From assembly GCF_019084045.1 (NCBI RefSeq), contig NZ_JAHRED010000003.1:186001-250000 (forward strand): a stretch of 64,000 bases of DNA, given 5' to 3'. Within the stretch, counting starts at the first letter, position 1. Every line of letters begins with the position of its first letter. A program made the position numbers and the translations under genes. The DNA comes from Paeniglutamicibacter quisquiliarum (GTDB taxonomy: Bacteria; Actinomycetota; Actinomycetes; Actinomycetales; Micrococcaceae). Below are positions 15,486 through 24,068 of the stretch, piece after piece. Below the pieces are notes generated by a model. That model was given only the letters and a program-made list of their open reading frames with translations, did not search any database and was not told where the DNA came from.

Positions 15486-18400
15486 TCAGGATCCCAGGGC
15501 CAGGAACGCCCCGAGTTGTGCGAAGGCCGCCGGGGTGCCGGGCAGGAAGCGCGTGAGCGCGGGGGATCGCACGATGACGGCGCGCCATTGGCCGCGCGAG
15601 ACCGCCACGTTGATCCGATTGCGGTTCAGCAGGAAGTCGATGCCGCGGGCGGCATCGTCGGCCGAGGAGCACGCCATGGACACGATGACCACCGGGGCTT
15701 CCTGGCCCTGGAACTTGTCCACGGTGCCGACCTTGACGTCTTCCAGTCCGGCGTTGTCGAGCTCGGTGCGCAGCAGGTTGACCTGCGCGTTGTAGGCGGC
15801 AACGACCAGGATGTCTTCGGCCAGCAGCTGCCGCGGCGCGGCGCCTTCGCCGCCCACCCAGGACAATCCCACGTGGGCCCGCACCTGGTTGATGACCTCG
15901 TGCGCTTCCTCCAGGGACTGGGTCGTGTTGCCCCGGTGCTCCACCAGCGCGGTGGACACCCCTGCCGGCACGCCGGAGAGCGAGCGCTTGGCCGCGGCTG
16001 CGGCCGACTGCAGTTTGGACTCGTAGCTCAGTGCCGAGACCTTGGCACACAGCTCGGGGTGCATGCGCCACGAATCGGCCAGGAAGTAGCCCAGCTCCCC
16101 GGGCAGCGTGGGGTGCCCGGCGCTGAGCCAGCCCAGCGCCGACTCGTCCACCGGTTGCGGGTGGGAACCCTGGGTGACCTGCGGCAGCTGCTGCGGGTCG
16201 CCCAGCAGGAGCAGGCGGGTCGCGGCGCGGGAAACCGCCAGGGTGTTGGCCAGCGAATACTGGCCCGCCTCGTCGATGACCAGCAAATCCAGCGAGCCCT
16301 CCGGAACCCGCTTGCCGGTCATGGTCCAGGCGGTGCCGCCGATCAGCGCGCCTTGATCCGAGTTGAGCAGTTCCTCCACGGCGTCGTCCGTGGTTCCGGA
16401 CCAGGGGACCTCGGACTTGTCCCCGGCCTTCAGTTTCTTCGCCACCTGCTCCGGGTGCACCCCGGCGCCGGTGATGGCCTTGGTGAGCACGTTGTCCACC
16501 ACCGCGTGGGACTGGGCCACGACCCCGACCTTCCAGCCCTGCTTCACCAGGGCGGCAATGACGTGGGATGCCACGAAGGTCTTTCCGGTGCCCGGCGGAC
16601 CCTGGACGGCGAGGTAGGAATGGTCCAGGTCGTTCAGGGCCTCGACGATCGCGCCGACGATGTTTGGCCGCCCGTCGACGGGCTCCGGGGCCGGCGGGGC
16701 GGAAAGCGTCTTGAAGCGCGGTGCGGACTTGCGCAGGATGTCGATGCCCGGGTGCTTCGGCAGGGAGGGCAGGGCGCCGCCGACGGTGCGCGCCAGCTCG
16801 GCCAGGGCCTCGCGCAGCGAGGTGGTATTGATGGGCTGGTCGGGGGTCAGTGCCACCGGCAGCGTCCCGAAGGGCTGCACCTTCTTGCTGGACTTCTCGG
16901 CAATGACGAGCCGGTCCTCGTTCTGACGCACCACCGCATTGAACAGCCCGGCCCGCCCGGCGGTGCTGGGCTCGAGTTCCGGGGGCAGGGGATCGGCATA
17001 CATGGCGAACCAGGAACTGCCCGGGCGGAAGTCCGATCCCTCGGCCATGGTGCCGGCCAGGCAGGTGACGCGGGTTTCCACCTGCGCCCGGGCCGTGGAC
17101 TTGTGCCAGTCCTCCAGCACCGCCGCGTCGTCGACCACGAACACGTTGCGGGTCTCCGCCCAAACATCGAAGGGCTGATCCAGCCGGTCGAAGTGCTCCC
17201 ACCAGAATTGCTTGGCCTCGCGCCGGTGGTAGCCGGTGGCGGCGGCGACCATGGCGATGGCCCGCTCGTCGTTGCTCAGCGTGCGGTCCTGGGGAAGGGA
17301 TTCGAGGTACTCGCGCAGCGCGATTTCCTCCGGGCTCGGCTCGACGTCGTCGACCCCGGGGAGGGGAGTCTCGTCCACCCATTCGGTGCGCGGTTCGTGC
17401 GGCACCAGGCCCAGCAGCCAGTCGCGCAGCCGCAGCGTGGAGAGGCAGTCGTATTCGTTGTAGTCGCGGATGGATTCCAGGATCCGCCCGGCCTCCGCCC
17501 CGTCGATTTCCAGCTGCTCGCAGTACTTGGCGTAGGCGACCACGGAGGCGCCGGCGTCCTTGACGTCCCCGCCGCGCAGGTGCTCGCCCATGTAGAGCGG
17601 CTCGAGCTTCTTGATCGAATAGGAGCGCTCGGAGATCAGCAGGGAGTGGCGAACCGTGTCATAGAGGTCCACCAGCAGCCCGTCGCGCAGCCACTGGTCG
17701 ATGGTGTCCTCGTCGACCACGTGGCGCAGCGACAGGTTTCGCAGCGCGCTCTTCTCATAGGGCGCGTAGTGGTAGATCTTCATCTGCGGGTAGATCGCGC
17801 GCCGCGCCTCGACGTAGGCGACGAAGTCGGTGAAGGCCTTGCGTTCCTCGGCCCGGGAATGGGCCCAGAAAGGCTTGAAGACCGGTTCGTCCGTGTCGAT
17901 CTCGATGACCCCGAAGAGGTATTCCAGACCCCAGGACTCGTCAAAGGGGTCCTGCCACAGCGGGTCGCCCTCGAAGTCGAAGAAGATGTCCCCGGTGCTG
18001 GGTTCCGGGAGCCGGGAAATGGTTTGGGTGGCGCTGACCTTGTAGGCGACCCCGCCGATGGTTCCGTCGGTGGCGCCGAGCCCGACCTGCATGCGGGCCT
18101 GCTCGGCGAGCTTGTGGTGCGGGTCGCGTGCCTTGGTGTTGGAGGCGGCGAGCTCGTCGATGGTGTTGATTCCGGCTTCCATGAGCTTCCTGCGCTTGGC
18201 GGTGCTCATGCCGGCGACCAGCAGCAGGTCGCGGTGTTTGGCGACCTGCTCGGCGCAGTAGTCGCAGCGACCGCAGGCGCCGATGCCCTCCTGCCCCCAG
18301 GCAACGGGGTCGGAAGCGGCCCGGTGGGCAGCGGTGAGGGCCTTGAAGCGGGACCGGCGGTCCTTGAACACCGGAAGCAGCTCGTGCATCTGGTGCACCG

Positions 18401-18950
18401 AATGGGTCTTGTCCCCGAGCACCAGGGTGGTCTGCGCGGCGACGGGGATCCCCGAGGTGATGAGCTGGTCGCCGTAGGCGGCCAGCTGGAGCAGGGCGGT
18501 GACGCGGGCGTGGCGGGCCAGCTTGGTGTCCCACACCGCGTAGGTACCGTCGGCCTCGCGGATGAGGAAGTCGGCAAAGCCGACGAATTCCCCGTCGAAG
18601 AAGGTCGCCTGGAACACCACGTCGGCGCCCTTGAGCAGTGCTTGGTGGGTTTCCTCGTGGGCTGCCTCCAGCGAGGCGCGGTCCCCGCGGACGCCGGCGG
18701 CGAGCATCTTCACGCCGCGTCCGGTGGCCGGGTCATAGTCACCGAACCGAGCACGGAGTTCCTCGAGGACCTTGTGTTCGTGGGCGTCTCCCAGTACCGC
18801 GGTGCGGTCGAGCATCTCGTCGGGGCCGAAGTCGGCCTTGGCGCTGCGTCCCAGGCGTTCATCGAGCTTGCTCAGCGAGGCGAATTCGCAGCCGGCAGCC
18901 ACCACGAGATCGGATGCGGAGTAGATCAGATCCTGATCGAGGAAAAACAC
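15486..18950 (-). CDS. TM0106-type RecB-like nuclease fused to helicase
   Basis: A 1154-aa three-part protein. First, a RecB-like nuclease: GFADFLIREADG and DTK (141-143) with a following QLAAYG motif, and cysteines C21, C226, C229 and C232, spaced like the 4Fe-4S cluster of AddB and Cas4 nucleases. Second, a ribonuclease H-like domain starting near 315 (FFDFEGDPLW). Third, a superfamily 1 helicase with Walker A GPPGTGKT (about 780), Walker B VIDEAGQ (about 888), GDPQQLPQ, and the C-terminal FQGQE and NVAVSRG motifs. Such proteins are thought to process DNA or RNA ends; the exact role is unknown. Start GTG 18950 follows AAGGAG. It appears to be a single-gene unit. Confidence 0.87.
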   Translation of the reverse strand: MFFLDQDLIYSASDLVVAAGCEFASLSKLDERLGRSAKADFGPDEMLDRTAVLGDAHEHKVLEELRARFGDYDPATGRGVKMLAAGVRGDRASLEAAHEETHQALLKGADVVFQATFFDGEFVGFADFLIREADGTYAVWDTKLARHARVTALLQLAAYGDQLITSGIPVAAQTTLVLGDKTHSVHQMHELLPVFKDRRSRFKALTAAHRAASDPVAWGQEGIGACGRCDYCAEQVAKHRDLLLVAGMSTAKRRKLMEAGINTIDELAASNTKARDPHHKLAEQARMQVGLGATDGTIGGVAYKVSATQTISRLPEPSTGDIFFDFEGDPLWQDPFDESWGLEYLFGVIEIDTDEPVFKPFWAHSRAEERKAFTDFVAYVEARRAIYPQMKIYHYAPYEKSALRNLSLRHVVDEDTIDQWLRDGLLVDLYDTVRHSLLISERSYSIKKLEPLYMGEHLRGGDVKDAGASVVAYAKYCEQLEIDGAEAGRILESIRDYNEYDCLSTLRLRDWLLGLVPHEPRTEWVDETPLPGVDDVEPSPEEIALREYLESLPQDRTLSNDERAIAMVAAATGYHRREAKQFWWEHFDRLDQPFDVWAETRNVFVVDDAAVLEDWHKSTARAQVETRVTCLAGTMAEGSDFRPGSSWFAMYADPLPPELEPSTAGRAGLFNAVVRQNEDRLVIAEKSSKKVQPFGTLPVALTPDQPINTTSLREALAELARTVGGALPSLPKHPGIDILRKSAPRFKTLSAPPAPEPVDGRPNIVGAIVEALNDLDHSYLAVQGPPGTGKTFVASHVIAALVKQGWKVGVVAQSHAVVDNVLTKAITGAGVHPEQVAKKLKAGDKSEVPWSGTTDDAVEELLNSDQGALIGGTAWTMTGKRVPEGSLDLLVIDEAGQYSLANTLAVSRAATRLLLLGDPQQLPQVTQGSHPQPVDESALGWLSAGHPTLPGELGYFLADSWRMHPELCAKVSALSYESKLQSAAAAAKRSLSGVPAGVSTALVEHRGNTTQSLEEAHEVINQVRAHVGLSWVGGEGAAPRQLLAEDILVVAAYNAQVNLLRTELDNAGLEDVKVGTVDKFQGQEAPVVIVSMACSSADDAARGIDFLLNRNRINVAVSRGQWRAVIVRSPALTRFLPGTPAAFAQLGAFLALGS

Positions 18951-19114
18951 GGGACGGTGCTCCTTAGGATTGGCGTAGCTTCGAAACTAACACCCCAGGT
19001 CCGACAAAATGGATTTGCCCGGGGGAGCGGAGGCAGGCCCACGGATGGGGCGCACTGCGTTTGGCGGCCGGCCCGGTGCGGCGAGGGCACGACCCGGCGG
19101 GCAGCCAACGGCTT

Positions 19115-19783
19115 CTAGTGCTTGGCCAGCTGCCTGAGGATGAAATCGGCGGTGGCTTCGGCCAGTCCGGCCCCGTCCTCGGAAACGGTGCGGCCGGAGC
19201 GTGCGACCTTGAAGGAGTGGTCGCCGCCTTCGAACCAGACCAGTTCGCTGTCCGGGTTAAGGTTGGAAACCACCCGGGTCATGATTTCCGGGTTCGCGAA
19301 CGGGTCACGGGTTCCTTCCAAGAAGAGCATCGGCACCTGCAACGGGTAGAGGTGTTCGTCGCGCAGCTTGTCTTCCTTTTTCGGGGCATGCAGGGGGTAC
19401 CCCAAGAAAATCAGCGACCGGGTGTCCATGCCTTCGGCGACGGCCAATGAAGCCATGCGACCGCCAAACGACTTGCCGGCAGCGAACACCGCAAGTTCCT
19501 TTGACAGGTTCTGGCCGACCCATTCGCGGACCTGTTTCCACACGTCGATCGCGACGGGTGCGCGGTCCGGAAATTTCTTGCCGGCATCCATGTACGGGAA
19601 GTTGAATCGCAGTACCGAGATGCGTTTTTGGGCGACTGCCCGAGCGTAGCCGGCCATGAAATCGTGGTCCTTGCCGGCGCCGGATCCGTGGGCAACGATC
19701 AGGAAAGCCAGGGGATCCTCGGCTTCATCAAGTAGAGCGGTGACGCTTTCGGTGCCATACGGGATGTTCAGTTCCTGACTCAT
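19115..19783 (-). CDS. Alpha/beta hydrolase (KANL3/TEX30-like)
   Basis: A 222-aa small hydrolase. The triad is visible: nucleophile Ser in GKSFGG, Asp in GTRDPF and His in GGDHSF; the oxyanion loop is AHGSGAGKDHDFM near residue 33. These single-domain proteins resemble dienelactone hydrolases and the KANL3/TEX30 group, and their substrates are unknown. ATG 19783 is taken because the frame upstream to 19906 is unlike the family. It is transcribed toward the TM0106 nuclease, with about 160 bp between them. Confidence 0.8.
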   Translation of the reverse strand: MSQELNIPYGTESVTALLDEAEDPLAFLIVAHGSGAGKDHDFMAGYARAVAQKRISVLRFNFPYMDAGKKFPDRAPVAIDVWKQVREWVGQNLSKELAVFAAGKSFGGRMASLAVAEGMDTRSLIFLGYPLHAPKKEDKLRDEHLYPLQVPMLFLEGTRDPFANPEIMTRVVSNLNPDSELVWFEGGDHSFKVARSGRTVSEDGAGLAEATADFILRQLAKH

Positions 19784-20079
19784 GCATTCAAGCCTAGGGC
19801 GTACTGGCCGGTTCGTTCTAAGCCTGGTTTCCTTGGTCAGAGTGCACCTGGTCATGCATTCGCGGATCGTCACCTTCTCCGCCCACGCCTTCGGCGCTTG
19901 GAACAACGATGCTGGGCACCTTCGGAGATAGGGACACCCTGCCGCAAAGGTTGTAGGTTTCCGTGGATTCGGATGACGCTCGGATTACGCACTGGCCGGG
20001 GAGAGCCGTAGAGGTAGAGCCACATGGGCGCATCTTCGACACCACCTCGAGCCCCGATCATTTGGCCAATGGCACCCGA

Positions 20080-21744
20080 TCAGGAACTTCCCGATTGCTG
20101 GTGGATCATGGTTGCGACATGCAGTGTGGCAAGATCCTGGCCGTCATCCAGACGGCGGTCGAGAAGTCCTTCGACCAGAGCCAGGCGCTGGTAGAAAACC
20201 GACCGCGAAAGGTGGCTTTCTGCGGCAGCCAACGTCCGGTTTGTAGGGTGCTTGAGGTAGGCGATTAGTGTGCGCAAAAGATCCGATCCTGTACTGGCAT
20301 CGTGCAGCAGCACCGGGCCTAGTATGCGTTCGGGGAATCCCCGGATCGAGGGTTCTGCACGCATCTTGTGCAGGAGCAGTGCCAGCTCCTGTGACCTGGG
20401 TTGCAGAATGTCACCGGCGGCACTCTTGCCGGTGCCCAGGGTCATCAGGGCGATGGCTTCCTCGAGGGAAGCGAGCAGCCCAGGCATGCTGGTTGAGGGG
20501 TTTCCAGTCGTGGCCCGCGTCGACACCGGTGAACCTGCACGAAAGCGTTTGAGCAGTTCTGCAATTGTCGCTTGTGGTTCCTTGGCGGGGCGGAACGACA
20601 ACGCTGCCAAGATCATGGGAATGTCTGCCTGCCGACCTGCACACAGGACGTCGAGACCGAGTGAGGCTGCAGCCGAGCGCAGCGAGTTCAACTCTGCGTG
20701 GACACTGTAGGAGTCGGGTGCACTGTCGGTGCCCGGTAGCTCAATGGCCAGCCCCAACACTGTTCTGCCACCGAACTCGAACCCGGCTGCCTCGAATTCG
20801 TGCTCGAGCTCGTTCCAGTTCGACAACTCCCGTTCCAAGAGCCCCTCAAGCAGCCGCTGGTGCGAGACCTTGGTCCAGTAATCGTCATGCTGTTGGCTGA
20901 GCAATTCCATGGACAGGGCGGTGGCTGCCTGTGCTAAAACAAAACCTGTACCGGCCGCGTGTTCCGGGCTTCCCAAGGCAATGATCCTGCCCCACTGTCT
21001 TCCCCGAGCCTGGATAGGAGCACAAGCCCTCCCTTCGACGGGATTCCCAGCGGCTACGCGTGAACGCACCCGCCAATTCTCCATGATTTCGTGGTCGTCC
21101 CCCGGGCCGCGAGCGTGTGAGACCACTTGATGGGCCAAGTCCTCCAGTACGACCGTCGCCCCCAGGATCCGCGATGTTTCGGCAACGATATGCTGCACCG
21201 GGGAACCGATGTCCATTAGCTGAGTGAATCGGCTGCTGACCGAGTCCCGGGCCTGAAGCGCATGCATTTGCTGAGTGAGGAGGACCCGGTGGACGGCCTC
21301 GGTTATTGTGATAAATCTGGTGCGTTGGTGCAGGGCGATCAGCGGCAAGCGGTGCTGTTCACAAGCCTTCGCCAAGCCCTGCGGGATCTGTTGGTACCTA
21401 ATACCGAGTTCCAGAACCAATCCGGCGACTCCGGAAGCCACCAGGGAACGAACGTAGTGCTGGAAGTCGATGTCAGCTGCCCAGCCAACGGCAGTGCTCA
21501 GCACCAGTTCCCCTCCAGAGAGAAAATCCATCACCGAAGACGATTCGAGCACGTGAACCCATCGGATCCGGGCGTCCAATTCTCGCGCCCCGGCCACCAA
21601 TTGTGGACTTCCGGCGAGAAGCTCGGGCAGTTCCAAAACGTCCCGGACGGTCAGTGAACTCTTTGCCGGACAAACTGTCTGGTTCTTTGCTGGATTCAGT
21701 GGAAGCGTCTGGATTTCAATCACTCTATCTGTGTCAGACTTCAT
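20080..21744 (-). CDS. PucR-family transcriptional regulator
   Basis: A 554-aa regulator. The N-terminal PucR sensor domain spans about residues 30-150 (LTVRDVLELPEL, then LSGGELVLSTAVGW); the middle part resembles the cyclase-like CdaR region; and the C-terminal helix-turn-helix (about 490-545) carries LKHPTNRTLAAAESHLSRSVFYQRL. PucR proteins usually activate uptake and breakdown of purines or amino acids. It is divergent from the symporter operon with 75 bp between the first start codons, so it very probably controls that operon. Start ATG 21744. Confidence 0.9.
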   Translation of the reverse strand: MKSDTDRVIEIQTLPLNPAKNQTVCPAKSSLTVRDVLELPELLAGSPQLVAGARELDARIRWVHVLESSSVMDFLSGGELVLSTAVGWAADIDFQHYVRSLVASGVAGLVLELGIRYQQIPQGLAKACEQHRLPLIALHQRTRFITITEAVHRVLLTQQMHALQARDSVSSRFTQLMDIGSPVQHIVAETSRILGATVVLEDLAHQVVSHARGPGDDHEIMENWRVRSRVAAGNPVEGRACAPIQARGRQWGRIIALGSPEHAAGTGFVLAQAATALSMELLSQQHDDYWTKVSHQRLLEGLLERELSNWNELEHEFEAAGFEFGGRTVLGLAIELPGTDSAPDSYSVHAELNSLRSAAASLGLDVLCAGRQADIPMILAALSFRPAKEPQATIAELLKRFRAGSPVSTRATTGNPSTSMPGLLASLEEAIALMTLGTGKSAAGDILQPRSQELALLLHKMRAEPSIRGFPERILGPVLLHDASTGSDLLRTLIAYLKHPTNRTLAAAESHLSRSVFYQRLALVEGLLDRRLDDGQDLATLHVATMIHQQSGSS

Positions 21745-21819
21745 TTCACTAGAGGTTATGTGATTCAGGGCACTTTGTGTTGGTTGGTGTCGCTGGGAGA
21801 CGCAAAAGGAGGTGGCGCA

Positions 21820-21954
21820 GTGTTTGGATTACCGACATTTACGACTGCGGTGATTGTGGGTGTACCAGCCTTCTGGGTCTTGTACACCTTGGGGTTCATG
21901 TGGATTTCAAGGGGCTGGAAGGCCGAGGACGTCGAGGTGGACCATGAAAATTGA
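21820..21954 (+). CDS. Symporter small accessory membrane protein
   Basis: A 44-aa peptide with one hydrophobic helix (FTTAVIVGVPAFWVLYTLGF) and a short acidic tail. GTG 21820 is chosen because AAAAGGAGG precedes it by 7 nt, a far better site than any upstream start of the same frame. Its last codons overlap the start of the symporter gene by 11 nt, so translation is coupled. Tiny one-helix partners are known next to several sodium:solute symporters (for example YhdT with PanF), and this one is likely a subunit or assembly factor. This role is inferred from position. Confidence 0.75.
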   Translation: MFGLPTFTTAVIVGVPAFWVLYTLGFMWISRGWKAEDVEVDHEN

Positions 21955-23491
21955 GCTGGTGTTCCTGGTTGTCTATTTCGTAGCCATGGCCGGCATCGGC
22001 GTGTGGGTCATGCGCAGGAGCAGCGCCGGGGCCGAGGAATATCTCTTGGGCGGGCGCAGCCTAGGTCCGGGGGTTACCGCTCTTCGCCTGCAGAGTTCCT
22101 CAATGTCCGGCTACATGTTCATGGGTGCCGGCTCACTGGGCTACTCGCAAGGTTACTTCGGCATGTGGTACGCGCTCGGCGATCTCGGTGGCGGCGTACT
22201 GAACCTCTCGGTCCTTGGCCGGCGCATGCGCAAGCTTTCCCAGATATTGGGGTCGATCACTTCGATCGAATATCTTGAACACCGCTACCCGTCCAAATGG
22301 ACACGTGCCATTGCCGCGCCGATCGCTCTGTTCTGCATCTTCTTCTATGTCCTGGCCCAGTTCATCGCCGGCGGACGCGGACTGGAAATGGTTTCGGGTG
22401 TCTCGTATCCCGTCGCATTGGCGGTGGCCATCGGAGTGATCGTGCTGTACACATTCCTCGGCGGCTACCTCGCGGTGGCCTACACCGACTTCGTCCAGGC
22501 CATCATCATGCTTATCGGCATGATGTGGATCCTGATCGGCACGCTGAACGCCGTCGGTGGTTTCACTGCTGGCAACAAGGGCGTAGGCGAACTTGATCCA
22601 ACAATGCTGACCATGTGGGGAAAGGGCCTGGCCTTCGAAGGGCAATGGGGCATCATCATTGGCGCCTTGTTGATCTTCTCTATCGGATACATGGGCTGGC
22701 CGCACGTGGTGGTGAGCCACATGGCGATGAAGCGTCCCAGCGTTGCCCGTCGTGCCGGCGCTTACTCGCTGCTCTTCAACCTGGCTTTCATTCCCGGTCC
22801 GTACCTTGTCGGCATGTTTGCATTGCTCCTGGTCCCGACCTTGGCCAATCCGGAAACAGCGGTCTTCGCCGTGGCCGAGGCCGTGCTCCCATCCTTTGCG
22901 GTGGGAATCGTGATGGCCGCGATCATGGCGGCTATCATGTCCACCGCGGATGCACTGCTACTGCAGGCCGGCACGATTGCCAGCCAAGACCTCTACGCCC
23001 GGTTCGTGAACAGGAAGATGAATGACGGGCAGATGGTCTGGGTTTCGCGGATCATCGTGCTGCTCCTGGCCGTGGTCGGCTACATCATTGCCGCCTTCGA
23101 CCCGCCGGCAGTAGCAGAGATCGTGATTTTCTCCACGACGGTGCTTGGGAGCGCGTTCGTCCCCGCATATATCTGTGCCGTGTGGTGGAAGAAGGCGAAC
23201 ACCGGGGGCGCCATCTGCTCGATGCTCGCAGGCACCGTTGCGGCCGTGGGATGGGAGATGGCGGGCATGGCCGCCATCACCGGGCTGGACCCGATGGTCG
23301 TGGGCATTGTGTGCTCAACGATCGCAATGGTGATCGGTTCCCTGGCCACACAGGCGCGGCACCCGGTTCCGGAATCGATCGTACGCGCGTTGGACGAGAC
23401 GGCGAAGCTCGGCCCGATCCCCACCTCGCTGATGCTGGGCCAGGACCAGACCCTTGCCGCCCAGGCCGAAATCGCCGGACGTATCCAGTGA
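21944..23491 (+). CDS. Sodium:solute symporter (SSS family)
   Basis: A 515-aa carrier with about 13 membrane helices. Family features are the N-terminal EEYLLGGRSLGP, LGGYLAVAYTDFVQA near residue 170-185, and the sodium-site helix IMAAIMSTADALLLQ near 325. SSS carriers use the sodium gradient to import sugars, amino acids, carboxylates or vitamins; the specificity is not readable. ATG 21944 lies inside the small accessory gene. The PucR regulator next door suggests a nitrogen-containing or organic acid substrate (inference). Confidence 0.92.
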   Translation: MKIELVFLVVYFVAMAGIGVWVMRRSSAGAEEYLLGGRSLGPGVTALRLQSSSMSGYMFMGAGSLGYSQGYFGMWYALGDLGGGVLNLSVLGRRMRKLSQILGSITSIEYLEHRYPSKWTRAIAAPIALFCIFFYVLAQFIAGGRGLEMVSGVSYPVALAVAIGVIVLYTFLGGYLAVAYTDFVQAIIMLIGMMWILIGTLNAVGGFTAGNKGVGELDPTMLTMWGKGLAFEGQWGIIIGALLIFSIGYMGWPHVVVSHMAMKRPSVARRAGAYSLLFNLAFIPGPYLVGMFALLLVPTLANPETAVFAVAEAVLPSFAVGIVMAAIMAAIMSTADALLLQAGTIASQDLYARFVNRKMNDGQMVWVSRIIVLLLAVVGYIIAAFDPPAVAEIVIFSTTVLGSAFVPAYICAVWWKKANTGGAICSMLAGTVAAVGWEMAGMAAITGLDPMVVGIVCSTIAMVIGSLATQARHPVPESIVRALDETAKLGPIPTSLMLGQDQTLAAQAEIAGRIQ

Positions 23492-23982
23492 TCGAGGCAG
23501 AATTCCCGGCCCTGCTCACCCGGGAACAAGCCGGCGCTGCGGTGCGGGCCAGGGCGGCGGCATTCGAGGTTGAATCCGCGTCCCTGTCCTTCCACCCCTT
23601 TGCCGGGTTCATCCACGCCTTGACGCTGCCCCGGACACGGGCGGAATCGACGATCCACACCTTGGTGGACCGGTTGACCGGCAAGACGTTCATCACCGAC
23701 CCTTGGCCCGAACTGCGACACACCGGTTCGGGCCAAGGACGGGTGGACGACCCTCGGTGGAACAGCATCAGCTTCGAGAATGCACGGTTGAGATCGAGGC
23801 GCCTGGTGGCCACCGCCTCGCTGCGCAAGATGAAGCTCGGACACAACTCGAGGATCCGGGAGATCCAGAGCTACGAGATGATCTGGAAGCCGAATTGGCT
23901 GCTGGCAGGGAAGGTCGGCGACCAGGAACTAAAGGTCCTCGTGGATGGCATGAACGGCGGGTACTACGTCGTTGGATGCTAG
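23488..23982 (+). CDS. Conserved hypothetical protein linked to symporter
   Basis: A 164-aa soluble protein that I cannot place in a family. GTG 23488 overlaps the symporter TGA (GTGA), showing tight coupling. The N-terminal half (about 5-95) has alternating hydrophobic and charged segments with ITDPWPELR; the C-terminal half is basic, then ends in a strand-like LLAGKVGDQELKVLVDGMNG. There are no cysteine clusters or membrane segments. It ends just before a strong terminator, so it is the last gene of a three-gene operon. It may act on the imported solute or regulate the carrier. Confidence 0.75.
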   Translation: MIEAEFPALLTREQAGAAVRARAAAFEVESASLSFHPFAGFIHALTLPRTRAESTIHTLVDRLTGKTFITDPWPELRHTGSGQGRVDDPRWNSISFENARLRSRRLVATASLRKMKLGHNSRIREIQSYEMIWKPNWLLAGKVGDQELKVLVDGMNGGYYVVGC

Positions 23983-23987
23983 GTGGG

Positions 23988-24023
23988 CAAGACGTGGTCC
24001 GGATCTTTCCGGACCACGTCTTG
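23988..24023. terminator. Strong bidirectional hairpin terminator
   Basis: A perfect 15-bp stem (caagacgtggtccgg with its complement at 24009-24023) closes a 6-nt loop. It starts 5 bp after the symporter operon and lies 46 bp from the end of the convergent glutaminase gene, so it can end transcription from both directions. Confidence 0.85.
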
Positions 24024-24068
24024 TGCCGGCCACAGGCATGCCGATATCGGGTCGGCCGCCGGGAAATC

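Noticed and set aside
15429-19118. A 1229-codon rightward open frame
   Set aside because: It mirrors the TM0106-type gene on the other strand and its product is rich in G, R, H and Q without any domain; typical shadow of a high-GC gene.
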